Shown: one piece after another, positions 13,851-21,270 of the stretch
How the letters are laid out: the number at the start of each line of letters is the position of its first letter
How positions within the stretch are numbered: position 1 is the stretch's first letter
NCBI GenBank assembly: GCA_009787135.1
Contig: WRGP01000243.1
Coordinates: 1-21,270, forward strand
Direction of reading: 5' to 3'
Source: Bacillota bacterium
GTDB lineage: Bacteria; Bacillota; Clostridia; Christensenellales; Aristaeellaceae
DNA: 21,270 nucleotides
Notes under the pieces: model-generated
Databases searched by the model: none
Seen by the model: the letters and a program-made list of their open reading frames with translations, nothing else
What the model was told of the DNA's origin: nothing
Position numbers and translations under genes: made by a program

Positions 13851-15460
13851 CGTCTTCTCTCCCCCCGTCCCGGCCGTTGATTGTCATTGAAATTCGGTTT
13901 GCTCATTTTTTGCCGAATGGCGTCAAAGGGCTTGAGGGATGCTGGCCGCGTCCGCATGCTCCACAGCGGCGCGCGGTACAGCGTATCGCGCAGTATATCC
14001 GGCGTTTGAAGCGGCGCGAACGGGGCCAGATAATCGGTGCTGAAGGATTTGATGGACGCAAGGTATACCAGAATCGTCAACAGGCCCAGCGTAATGCCCA
14101 GGCCGCCCAGTACCGTGGCCAATACAAGCAAAAACCACCGCAGGATGGTTGTCACGTCGGAAACGGTGGGAGAGGTAAAGCTGGTCACGGCGGTCAAAGC
14201 GACGATGATGACCACGGGCGCGCTGACAAGGCCTGCCTGTGTGGCGGCTTGCCCCATGACCAGCGCGCCCACGATGCTGATGGCCTGGCCGACCGGCTTG
14301 GGCAGCCGGATGCCCGCCTCCTTGATGAGCTCAAAAGCGGCCAGCATGATCGCCGTTTCCACGGCGGAAGGGAAGGGAAGCCCATCGCTGATAGCGGCCA
14401 TGGTGAACAGAAGCGGCGTGGGAATGAGCTCCTGATGGTATTTGGTGAGCGCGATGTAAAACGCCGGCGTGACCAGGCTGATAAAAAAAGAGAGCAGGCG
14501 GATGAGGCGCAGCACAAACGCGATGGGCGGGCGCACGGTATAGTCCTCGGCGGATTGAAAGTTCTCCATGAACAGGAAGGGCATGGTGAGGACAAACGGC
14601 GTGCCGTCGGTGATGACGGCCACGCGCCCCTCCAGGAGCTTCCCTGCCACAACGTCCGGCTTTTCCGTATAATAGATGGTGGGGAACAGCGACAGCGGCG
14701 TATCCTCAATGAATTCCTCAACGTACCCGCTGTTGATGATGGCGTCCGTATCAATGGTATGGAGGCGGCGTTTTACCTCCTCCACGAGCGCGGGGTTCGC
14801 CACATTTTCAATATAGGTTACGCACAGGTGCGTGCGCGAGCGGACGCCAAGCGTGATGGGATCCATGCGCAGCTCGGGGATCTTGATCCTGCGGCGGATC
14901 AGCGCGGTGTTGGTGCGCAGCGATTCGGTAAAGCCCTCCCGCGGCCCGCGTATGACGGCGTCTGTCTGCGGGTCGGTTACCGCGCGCTTTTCCCATCCCT
15001 TTGCGTTTACCACGAGCGCTTCCGCCATTTTATCGATGAAAAGCACGACGTCGCCGTTGAGGCACATCTCCGCCGCCTGATTTAAATCCGTTTCCGCCCT
15101 GACCTCCCCGACGACCAAAAAGGCGGCGGTGACATCCTCCATGGAGGCCAACGCGAAAGGATCCATATCGTTGATTAAGCGGCTGTCTATCATGAAGGGC
15201 TTGAGAATCGCTTCGTGAATCAAGCCGGACTTTACGAGCCCATCGACATAGCAAATGGCCGCCTTTCGCTCGCCGCGGATCAAAAAGGGACGCGCCACAA
15301 AATCCTCGCTGCCGCCAAACAGGGCTTTGATGCCGTGAAGGTTTTTCGCGAGCGACGCGTCAACGGGGGTTTGGGGTTTGGGGGACGGCCCCCGCGAGGC
15401 TTCCGCCGCCTGTTTGCGGATTTGGCTGTGCCTAAGCCGCTTTTTGAAAAAGGAGAACAT
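13847..15460 (-). CDS. gerAA: Germinant receptor A subunit, GerAA/SpoVAF family
   Basis: The 537-aa protein has a large N-terminal cytosolic region (about residues 1-290) with a short Pro-rich stretch (SPKPQTP near 26-32). About five membrane helices (about 295-480) and a short cytosolic tail follow. The helix region carries the family hallmarks DGLPFPSAVETAIMLAAFEL, RLPKPVGQAISIVGALVMGQ and AVTSFTSPTVSDV. GerAA is the scaffold subunit of the spore germinant receptor and resembles SpoVAF. The start ATG at 15458-15460 is preceded by GGGAGGA. It is the first gene of a four-gene overlapping unit. SpoVAF proteins are a related alternative, but the gerAC and gerAB neighbours settle the call. Confidence 0.94.
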   Translation of the reverse strand: MFSFFKKRLRHSQIRKQAAEASRGPSPKPQTPVDASLAKNLHGIKALFGGSEDFVARPFLIRGERKAAICYVDGLVKSGLIHEAILKPFMIDSRLINDMDPFALASMEDVTAAFLVVGEVRAETDLNQAAEMCLNGDVVLFIDKMAEALVVNAKGWEKRAVTDPQTDAVIRGPREGFTESLRTNTALIRRRIKIPELRMDPITLGVRSRTHLCVTYIENVANPALVEEVKRRLHTIDTDAIINSGYVEEFIEDTPLSLFPTIYYTEKPDVVAGKLLEGRVAVITDGTPFVLTMPFLFMENFQSAEDYTVRPPIAFVLRLIRLLSFFISLVTPAFYIALTKYHQELIPTPLLFTMAAISDGLPFPSAVETAIMLAAFELIKEAGIRLPKPVGQAISIVGALVMGQAATQAGLVSAPVVIIVALTAVTSFTSPTVSDVTTILRWFLLVLATVLGGLGITLGLLTILVYLASIKSFSTDYLAPFAPLQTPDILRDTLYRAPLWSMRTRPASLKPFDAIRQKMSKPNFNDNQRPGRGERRR

Positions 15461-15516
15461 GGCATTCCTCCCTAGGTTTGCTAGGGTTATGGTTCTCCAG
15501 ACGCGAAGGCTTTATG

Positions 15517-15523
15517 TATTATG
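15517..15523 (-). promoter_or_regulatory. possible sigma-G -10 element before gerAA
   Basis: On the minus strand CATAATA fits the sigma-G -10 pattern (CATnHTA), about 57 bases before the gerAA ATG and overlapping the flippase stop codon. The -35 (GHATR) is not clear: the best nearby word, GTTTG, matches four of five positions but at a spacing of 15 instead of 17-18. Ger operons are sigma-G targets in Bacillus, which is the main support. Confidence 0.35.
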
Positions 15524-16784
15524 ATAACTTGTTTCTGCCAAACAGCGCGCCAATTTCCCTGCGGGTGGGGATAAAGAGGGTTTTGAACGGGATTTGATAG
15601 GTGCGCGCGAAATGGAACAGGAAAAAGATGCCCGCTATTGTATAGGAAAGCACGGATGCCCATGCCGCGCCCATGATGCCGTAGGGCGGTATAAAAAAAT
15701 AGTTTGCGATGATGTTGACGGCTACGCTGGCCAGCAGGGAGAACATATAGATCCATTTTTTGCCCTGGGCCAGGTACAGCGTGCCGATGATCTTAAAATA
15801 GGACATGCTCAGGATGCCCGTGAGCAGCACAAGGGTGACCGGATAGGCGGGCAGGAAGACTTCACCGTAAAGCACAAAGAGCACAAGCCTGCCAAACACG
15901 GCGATCCCCATGAGGATGACAAGCGTGATATAGAAGTTGAATTTCAGCGACCGCGTCACGTCTTCAATCGCGTCGCTCCTGGCTGTTCTCGCGGACAGAA
16001 CCTCGCGAAAGGCTTCGGGAATGAGCCAGCCATAGCCCGCGAAGCTCGCGCCGGTTCGGTAGAACCCGCGCTGGGCAGCCTCTATACCCATCCACCCGAG
16101 CATGAGCCCATCCATTTTGTAATTGAGGGTGACCAGCAGCGCGGTGGCCATGGCTACAAGGCTAAAGGGAAGAATCTTGCGCAGGAAGGAAAAATCCGCC
16201 TTCAAGGGGTTGCCTGTACGGCCGAAGCGGCGGAGTGTCAAGACGATCGTAACGGCATCCCCAATGACAAGCATCGTAAGGGACAGGAGCACAGCCGGCC
16301 TGAGGAAAAAATACGCGAAGATGATGAAGGCCGTGTTGAGAAGGCGGGCGGTGAGAAATATTTTGTTTTTATGCCGCACATGCTCTACCATGACGGCAAA
16401 GCTAAGCTGGTTGGCGAAGACCTGCAGCGGGGCGATGAGGCAGATGGCTGTGACGATGAAATTGCGAAACAGCAGGAGTATCAGGATGCCCAGCGCCTGA
16501 TAGCATAGATACTGCAGGAGGAAGAGGTTTAAAAATTTGTCCAACGCGTCGTCGCCAAGCTGCCGCTTGTAAAAGGGGAACGGCTGGTAGATGCCCAGGT
16601 TGGCGATCACGGCCACGGTGGTCAGGGCGGACTCGATATAGTCGACCTCGCCCTCGATCGCGGGGCCGAAAAAACGCTTCGCGAACGCGGAGGCAATGAT
16701 GCCAATCGCGGCAATGGCGATCTTTGTGCCGACGGTATAGACATAGTCGTTGCGAAATGCGCGCCTGAGGGCTGTGAGCTTCAT
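15519..16784 (-). CDS. Oligosaccharide flippase, MOP/Wzx-type membrane protein
   Basis: The 421-aa protein is almost entirely hydrophobic, with about twelve predicted helices, and follows the polysaccharide biosynthesis (Wzx/RfbX, MATE-like) fold. It has an N-terminal VYTVGTKIAIAAIGIIASAF, a central GLMLGWMGIEAAQRGFYRTG, and the C-terminal VNIIANYFFIPPYGIMGAAW typical of the family. Such proteins flip lipid-linked oligosaccharides or peptidoglycan/teichoic precursors across the membrane. No glycosyltransferase, polymerase or SpoVB marker lies alongside, so the substrate is unknown. The ATG (16782-16784) follows AGGAG at 7 bases. It lies 79 bases after pyrG and 58 bases before gerAA, on the same strand as both, so read-through into the ger operon is possible. 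It is shorter than SpoVB/MurJ proteins (about 500 aa), so these are less likely. Confidence 0.85.
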   Translation of the reverse strand: MKLTALRRAFRNDYVYTVGTKIAIAAIGIIASAFAKRFFGPAIEGEVDYIESALTTVAVIANLGIYQPFPFYKRQLGDDALDKFLNLFLLQYLCYQALGILILLLFRNFIVTAICLIAPLQVFANQLSFAVMVEHVRHKNKIFLTARLLNTAFIIFAYFFLRPAVLLSLTMLVIGDAVTIVLTLRRFGRTGNPLKADFSFLRKILPFSLVAMATALLVTLNYKMDGLMLGWMGIEAAQRGFYRTGASFAGYGWLIPEAFREVLSARTARSDAIEDVTRSLKFNFYITLVILMGIAVFGRLVLFVLYGEVFLPAYPVTLVLLTGILSMSYFKIIGTLYLAQGKKWIYMFSLLASVAVNIIANYFFIPPYGIMGAAWASVLSYTIAGIFFLFHFARTYQIPFKTLFIPTRREIGALFGRNKLS

Positions 16785-16863
16785 GCGGTTCTCCTATCTC
16801 GGGTGGTATGCGCTATAGTGTGCGTTGGCCGTGGAGGGATCATACTTGGCATATCAGGCGGGG

Positions 16864-18474
16864 CTAAATGCCATTTCCAAGCGCCGCCTCCACAAACGCC
16901 ACGAAAAGCGGATGCGCCCGGTCCGGCCGCGACTTGAACTCGGGATGATAAATTACCCCGATATAAAAGGGGTGGTCAGGCGCCTCAATCGCCTCGACAT
17001 ACCCCTCGCTCTTTTCGCTGGCGGGAAACTGAACGCCCTTTTCCAGCAGGGCGTTCACGTACGCCGGGTTGATCTCATAGCGGTTGCCGTGGCGCTCTGA
17101 AATCTCATTGCCGTTCTGGTAACAGGCGGACAGGCGGCTGCCCATGTCCAGCAGCAGCGTCTGGCTGCCCATGCGCGAATTGCCGCGGCTGTCGTTCGCG
17201 CCGATGCGGTCTTTGGGCACGCGCACAACGGGATCGGGCGTTTGAGACGCCACCTCCGTGGAATTTGCGTCCGGACGGCCCAGCAGGCTGCGCACAGCTT
17301 CCACAACGGTCAGCTGCATGCCGTACCCAATCGCCAAATACGGAACCTTATGGGTGCGGGCGAACTTCGCCGCGGCGATAATGCCCTCGGCCCCACGGTT
17401 GCCATATCCGCCCGGCGCGATAATGGCGTTAAGGCCGCTAAGCAGCGCCTCGGCGTTATCATCCGTTATATCTTCGGATGGAATCCAGCGGATATCCACC
17501 GTCGCGGTGTGCGCGATGGCCGCGTGCGTCAGCGCCTCGCTGACAGATAGGTACGCGTCCTGCAGCGCCACGTATTTGCCCACCAGGCCGACCGTGACAT
17601 GGCGGGAAGGCCGCTTCCACCGCTCCACCAGGCCTTCCCATACGGATAACTCCTTCGGATCGGGCGCGCGGAGCTCCAGGCGCAGAACCTTTAGCACGAT
17701 ATCAGCCAGGCCCTGCCGCTCAAAGATGAGCGGCACCTCGTAGAGCACGCTCACGTCGGGGTTGACGGCCACATTGCCCTGCTTGACATTGCAGAACAGC
17801 GCGATCTTATCCTTAGCGTCCTCCGTCATGCCGGCGGTCGTGCGGCAAACGATAACATTTGGCTGTATGCCGATGGACCGAAGCTCTTTGACGGAATGCT
17901 GGGTCGGCTTTGTCTTGAGCTCCTTGGAGGCCGCGATAAAGGGCAGCAGCGTGACGTGCACAAAGCAGCAGTTGCCGTGCCCCTCGTCCCAGCCCATCTG
18001 GCGGATAGCCTCCAGGAACGGCGCGCCCTCCATGTCGCCTACCGTGCCGCCAATCTCAATGATCGCGATCTCCGCGTCCGCGTTTTGCGCGGCCTCGCGA
18101 ATCTGGCGCTTGATCTCGTTGGTGACGTGCGGCACCACCTGCACCGTGCCGCCTTTATACTCGCCGCGCAGCTCGCGCGCCATGATCGCTTTGTGGATCT
18201 TGCCCGTGGTCACGCTGGCGCTGCCCTTGAGCGTAATATCGGTAAAGCGCTCGTAATGGCCCAGATCCAGATCCGCGGCGACGCCGTCGTCGGTGATAAA
18301 CGCCTCGCCGTGCTGCAAGGGGCTGAGGAGGCCGGGGTCCACGTTATAATACGGGTCCATCTTCTGGATGGACACCCGGTACCCGCGCATTCGGAGCAGC
18401 TTGCCCAAAGAAGCCGCCGTAATGCCCTTGCCAAGGGAGGATACCACGCCGCCTGTCACAAATACGTATTTCAT
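16864..18474 (-). CDS. pyrG: CTP synthase homologue lacking the glutaminase cysteine
   Basis: CTP synthase aminates UTP to CTP using ATP, with ammonia released from glutamine by a C-terminal class I amidotransferase domain. The 536-aa protein is full length. The synthase domain (1 to about 265) is well kept: P-loop GGVVSSLGKGITAAS, QKMDPYYNVDPG, DLDLGHYERF with Asp70, EIGGTVGDMEG with Glu140, and TKPTQHSVKELRSIGIQP. In the amidotransferase domain the oxyanion loop PGGYGNRGAEG and the His510/Glu512 pair (YHPEFKSRP) are present. The nucleophile motif is AIGYGMQ instead of the usual GICLGMQ, so Gly383 replaces the catalytic cysteine. The lid segment reads ALQDAYLSV where most enzymes have ELPDAYKSV, and GTMRLG is replaced by GNSRMG. 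The ATG at 18472-18474, with AGGAG upstream, overlaps the stop of the ROK gene (ATGA). Glutamine-dependent activity is unlikely; ammonia-dependent activity is possible. Confidence 0.92.
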   Translation of the reverse strand: MKYVFVTGGVVSSLGKGITAASLGKLLRMRGYRVSIQKMDPYYNVDPGLLSPLQHGEAFITDDGVAADLDLGHYERFTDITLKGSASVTTGKIHKAIMARELRGEYKGGTVQVVPHVTNEIKRQIREAAQNADAEIAIIEIGGTVGDMEGAPFLEAIRQMGWDEGHGNCCFVHVTLLPFIAASKELKTKPTQHSVKELRSIGIQPNVIVCRTTAGMTEDAKDKIALFCNVKQGNVAVNPDVSVLYEVPLIFERQGLADIVLKVLRLELRAPDPKELSVWEGLVERWKRPSRHVTVGLVGKYVALQDAYLSVSEALTHAAIAHTATVDIRWIPSEDITDDNAEALLSGLNAIIAPGGYGNRGAEGIIAAAKFARTHKVPYLAIGYGMQLTVVEAVRSLLGRPDANSTEVASQTPDPVVRVPKDRIGANDSRGNSRMGSQTLLLDMGSRLSACYQNGNEISERHGNRYEINPAYVNALLEKGVQFPASEKSEGYVEAIEAPDHPFYIGVIYHPEFKSRPDRAHPLFVAFVEAALGNGI

Positions 18475-19865
18475 GCACAATCTCCTTCACACAGCGCGGG
18501 CAGGCTCGCGGCCGCGACCGACTGCCCGACACGGCGGTTGTTCTCATCCGGCAGATGGATGGTCAGCTTCTTCGCAAGCGCGGGGAACTCGGCCTCCAGC
18601 ACCCGCTTGGCCTTTTCCGCCAAAATGGTCCCTCCCTCGCCGCTGGTCACGCGGCCCATGAGCAGCAGGTGGCGGAAATCGTAGAACAGATCATACCAGC
18701 CAAGGGCATACCCCAGATACACGCCGATGGACGCGTAGATGTCCGCCGCGCCGGCATGGCCCGCCTCCATGGCCTTCTGCACCGCCTTGAGCTTCTCGCC
18801 CGGGGAGGCGGCCTGATCCAGCGCGATGCCCGCGGCTGGCGCCAGCTTGATTACCGCATCCTGCGAAAAGTATTTCACCCCGCAGCCAATGTCGCCGGAC
18901 CACTCGTCCATCGCGGCGCCCGGGCTCGCGTCCACGGGCACGAACGCCAATTCGTTCAGCCAGCCCGTGATGTTCCCGTCGCCGTCCACAAAGCCGCCCG
19001 CCTCGCTGGTGCCCATGGCAATGCCCAGCACGTTGCCGTCCTTCAGTTCCATGGCCCCTGCCAGGGCCGTCACATCGCCGTCGTTGGCGACCGTAAGCGG
19101 CACGTCGCCAATCTCCTTCGCCACGTCGATATACATGTTTTTCACATGGGCGTCAAAGTCCTCATCGCTCACCTTCAGGAACAGCGACGCCGCCATGATG
19201 CGGTTGTCAATGTAAATGCCCGCGCTGGATACGCCGATAGCATCCACGCGGGGCATGCGGCTGGCAGCGGTCTTCATCGCTTCAAGGATGCCTTGATAGT
19301 GGTAGCTGGGATCGCCCCGCGTCTTGGGATGCCAGACGACCTCTTCCGAATACACGGCGTTTCCATCGATCACCGCGCTTACCTTGCGGTCGCTGCCACC
19401 GGCGTCAAAGCCGATGCGGCATCCCTCCAAATGGCGGCCGATAGGGCTGGCCGACTCCCGGTCCTCCGGCGCGTTCTTCACATCGGCAATGTAGACCACC
19501 TCAAAGGGCCGTTCGTATACGCGCGCCATGAAGCCCGCGTCGAACGCGCGGCTGCCTCCCTCGCGGTAAGCTTCGCCCAGGCGCTCATACACCGGCTTTG
19601 ACCCCGCGACAATCAGCCTGTATCCGCCCCTCGCCCAGAGCAGCGTCTTGGCGACGCGCTCGGCCATGGCATAGTTTGCCTCGTCATGCCCCGTGCCGTC
19701 CGCGAAGATTGAAAAGCGGAAAGTGGAAACATGCCCGTGGCCGCGCTCCACCGCGAGCACGGCCTCCTGAGAATCACTTTCCCGAACAGCGGCGGCAAAG
19801 TCGCGGTAACCGATGGATAAGGGTTGAAACGTGGGATCGAGCGGGGGCGTCATTTTCAGCCGCAT
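18471..19865 (-). CDS. ROK-family sugar kinase-like protein with N-terminal extension
   Basis: The 464-aa protein has about 145 residues of unrecognised N-terminal domain (AVLAVERGHGHVSTFRFSIF, later RLIVAGSKPVYERLGEAY) followed by a ROK/ASKHA ATPase domain (about 148-455). Its phosphate-1 loop is RIGFDAGGSDRKVSAV, the probable catalytic Asp262 lies in VANDGDVTALAG, and the second glycine loop is IAMGTSEAGGFV. The cysteine zinc motif of typical ROK kinases (CxCGxxGCxE) is not present. ROK proteins include glucokinases, N-acetylglucosamine and N-acetylmannosamine kinases, and non-enzymatic repressors; no helix-turn-helix is seen here. The neighbour nagA suggests an amino-sugar substrate. I chose the ATG at 19863-19865, which is preceded by GGAAAGGATGG. 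An in-frame ATG at 19977-19979 overlaps the nagA stop as ATGA and would add 38 basic residues of no recognisable type. Confidence 0.8.
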   Translation of the reverse strand: MRLKMTPPLDPTFQPLSIGYRDFAAAVRESDSQEAVLAVERGHGHVSTFRFSIFADGTGHDEANYAMAERVAKTLLWARGGYRLIVAGSKPVYERLGEAYREGGSRAFDAGFMARVYERPFEVVYIADVKNAPEDRESASPIGRHLEGCRIGFDAGGSDRKVSAVIDGNAVYSEEVVWHPKTRGDPSYHYQGILEAMKTAASRMPRVDAIGVSSAGIYIDNRIMAASLFLKVSDEDFDAHVKNMYIDVAKEIGDVPLTVANDGDVTALAGAMELKDGNVLGIAMGTSEAGGFVDGDGNITGWLNELAFVPVDASPGAAMDEWSGDIGCGVKYFSQDAVIKLAPAAGIALDQAASPGEKLKAVQKAMEAGHAGAADIYASIGVYLGYALGWYDLFYDFRHLLLMGRVTSGEGGTILAEKAKRVLEAEFPALAKKLTIHLPDENNRRVGQSVAAASLPALCEGDCA

Positions 19866-19975
19866 GGCAAATCCATCCTTTCCATGTTGGTGATACCCTT
19901 TTGCGATTGATTTTGCGGGAATTTTGCGGTTTTTTCCGCGATGCCGCATCGCTCGCAAGCGTACGTGGCTGCAAA

Positions 19976-21118
19976 TCATGCGGAAAACGCCGTCGCGCCG
20001 CGCACAATGGTGCGCCGCACGGCAAACGTATCGTCGCAGAGGATAATATCGGCGTCCTTACCGGCCTCCAAGGTGCCCTTGCGCGTTTCCCCAATGGCGC
20101 GGGCCGGGTTGCGGCTGGCCATATTTACAGCCTCAAAGAGCGGAAGCCCGGCATTGGCGGCCATGTTGGCGACAGCGTCGTTGAGCTTCAGCACGCTGCC
20201 CGCGATGGTGCCGTCGGCCAGGCGGCATTCAATGCCCTTGACGAAAATGTTCTGCCCGCCCAGGTCATACTTGCCGTCCGCAAGGCCGCCCGCGCGCGTG
20301 CAATCCGTAATGAGCACCAGCTTGTCCCCCTTCGCCTTGGCCGCCAAGGGGAACAGCCCGGGGTGCACATGGAACATGTCCGCGATCAATTCCGCCGTCA
20401 CCGGCGCGGCGAGCGCCGCGCCCACCACGCCCGGCGCGCGATGGTTCAGCGGCGTCATGGCGTTGAACGTGTGGGTCACGTGGCCTATTCCGCGGCCAAC
20501 GGCGTGCATGGCCGTTTCAAAGCTTGCGTCCGTATGCCCCATGGACAGAAGGATGTTTGTCTCCCGCGCGATCTCCTCAATGAATGCCATGCAACCCTCT
20601 ATCTCGGGCGCAAGCGTGATCACGCGGAGGATATCGGCAAAATCGCGGATGAACCCGGCGTCTGGAGGAAGGATATGGTCTTCCTTCTGCGCACCCTTTC
20701 GGTTGGGGTTGATGAACGGCCCCTCCGCGTGCACGCCCAGAATCTCCGCGCCCTTGTAGCCTGCCCGGCAGCTTTCCTCGCGGAGGGTGCGCATCATCGT
20801 AAACACTTGGCACAGCGTATCCTTGGAAACCGTCATCGTCGTCGGGCACCAACTGGTCACGCCATTTTGAAGGATGCCGGCTGCGATCTTGCGGATGCCG
20901 TCCGGGCTTCCGTCGGAAGCATCCTCGCCCAGATAGCCATGGATATGGATATCCACGAGGCCGGGGGCTACGTATAGGTTGGCCGCGTCGATGATTTCAG
21001 TGGCTGCGGGGATATCGGCGGGGGGCAAGAGGGCGCGGATGGCGGTGTCAAAGAGCAGGGCGTGGCCCTCGATGATAGCGTCCGGCATCAGGATTCGGCC
21101 GTTGAGGATTGCTTTCAT
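19976..21118 (-). CDS. nagA: N-acetylglucosamine-6-phosphate deacetylase
   Basis: NagA removes acetate from N-acetylglucosamine-6-phosphate to give glucosamine-6-phosphate, in amino-sugar use and cell-wall recycling. The 380-aa protein is of normal length and carries the amidohydrolase-superfamily signature. His58 and His60 lie in VDIHIHGYLGED, Glu132 in GVHAEGPFINPNRKGAQ, His195 in SMGHTDAS, His216 in VTHTFNAM and the catalytic Asp272 in LITDCTRAGGLADG. The usual RNPA near the end (MASRNPARAIG) is present. The ATG at 21116-21118 follows AAAGGAG at 7 bases; a start further upstream is not supported. It is the first gene of the minus-strand run and has a strong promoter. nagB, the deaminase that normally acts next, is not in the window. 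Confidence 0.95.
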   Translation of the reverse strand: MKAILNGRILMPDAIIEGHALLFDTAIRALLPPADIPAATEIIDAANLYVAPGLVDIHIHGYLGEDASDGSPDGIRKIAAGILQNGVTSWCPTTMTVSKDTLCQVFTMMRTLREESCRAGYKGAEILGVHAEGPFINPNRKGAQKEDHILPPDAGFIRDFADILRVITLAPEIEGCMAFIEEIARETNILLSMGHTDASFETAMHAVGRGIGHVTHTFNAMTPLNHRAPGVVGAALAAPVTAELIADMFHVHPGLFPLAAKAKGDKLVLITDCTRAGGLADGKYDLGGQNIFVKGIECRLADGTIAGSVLKLNDAVANMAANAGLPLFEAVNMASRNPARAIGETRKGTLEAGKDADIILCDDTFAVRRTIVRGATAFSA

Positions 21119-21177
21119 GGGGTTTCTCCTTTGGGTTGGGATTGAAAATGATGAGGACAAAAATCTTCCGATTATGC

Positions 21178-21206
21178 AGTATAGAGGAATTTTGAGGGGG
21201 AGTCAA
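21178..21206 (-). promoter_or_regulatory. sigma-A type promoter of nagA
   Basis: On the minus strand -35 TTGACT (21201-21206) and -10 TATACT (21178-21183) are separated by 17 bases. Transcription would begin near 21171, giving a leader of about 53 bases before nagA. I see no clear catabolite-response or GntR-type operator next to it. The promoter probably drives nagA, the ROK gene and pyrG together. Confidence 0.75.
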
Positions 21207-21270
21207 TGCGGAAACAGGAATTCTTCATTGCGGGAAAGGGGATTTGGGGAAACGATGAAACGATGGGGCC

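Noticed and set aside
13841..15085. 414-codon plus-strand frame opposite gerAA
   Set aside because: gerAA on the other strand shows full family motifs; the antisense product is rich in Arg, Gly, His and Gln and has no plausible start context.
19866..19979. Extended ROK start at the ATGA overlap with nagA
   Set aside because: The coupled start is tempting, but the added 38 residues are very basic and unlike a protein domain, and a purine-rich ribosome-binding site lies before the later ATG. It remains possible.
19598..20977. 459-codon plus-strand frame opposite nagA and the ROK gene
   Set aside because: It spans the antisense of two well-supported genes and their gap; its composition is Arg/Ala/His-rich and it resembles no family.
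21250..21266. Direct repeat GAAACGAT at the right window edge
   Set aside because: Two adjacent 8-base copies at the very edge cannot be told from chance, and no array can be seen from here.

Overview
The window looks like chromosomal DNA of an endospore-forming, fairly GC-rich Firmicute of the Clostridia grade. It carries SpoIIR, the SleB/YpeB spore cortex-lysis pair and a complete GerA-type germinant receptor operon. Codon use and base composition look even throughout. I found no mobile element, rRNA, tRNA or CRISPR array. The exact lineage cannot be fixed from this sequence.

Layout, left to right. (1) 1-317: the 3' end of recG. (2) 439-2793, plus strand: a compact sporulation/germination cluster, spoIIR (short form), sleB and ypeB. 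spoIIR and sleB overlap by 4 bases and sleB and ypeB lie 4 bases apart. A sequence fitting the sigma-F -10 consensus precedes spoIIR. (3) 2794-3167: a 374-base gap with two strong hairpins and a near-consensus sigma-A promoter. (4) 3168-8588: one very large secreted protein of 1806 aa, built of about fifteen divergent SH3-like modules, three ordinary SH3b domains, a peptidoglycan-binding domain and a C-terminal domain with a Cys/His motif. (5) 8802-9836: an HD-domain phosphohydrolase, followed on the same strand by mannonate dehydratase uxuA (9877-10938).

(6) From 10949 to 21118 everything is on the minus strand. Read in the direction of transcription it is: nagA, a ROK-family protein with an extra N-terminal domain, a CTP synthase homologue (pyrG), a MOP-family flippase, then gerAA, gerAC, gerAB, a small two-helix D-subunit-like protein, and a DUF6054 protein. 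The ROK and pyrG genes overlap by 4 bases (ATGA), and so do the four ger genes with one another. A good sigma-A promoter lies before nagA, and a weak sigma-G-like -10 lies before gerAA.

How the parts work together: SpoIIR would signal from forespore to mother cell. The Ger receptor senses germinant, and SleB with YpeB then degrades the cortex. NagA and perhaps the ROK protein handle amino sugars. The most unusual observation is that the CTP synthase homologue has lost the catalytic cysteine of its glutaminase domain (Gly383 in its place) while the rest of the enzyme is largely intact. This suggests an ammonia-dependent or repurposed enzyme, translationally coupled to an amino-sugar gene.
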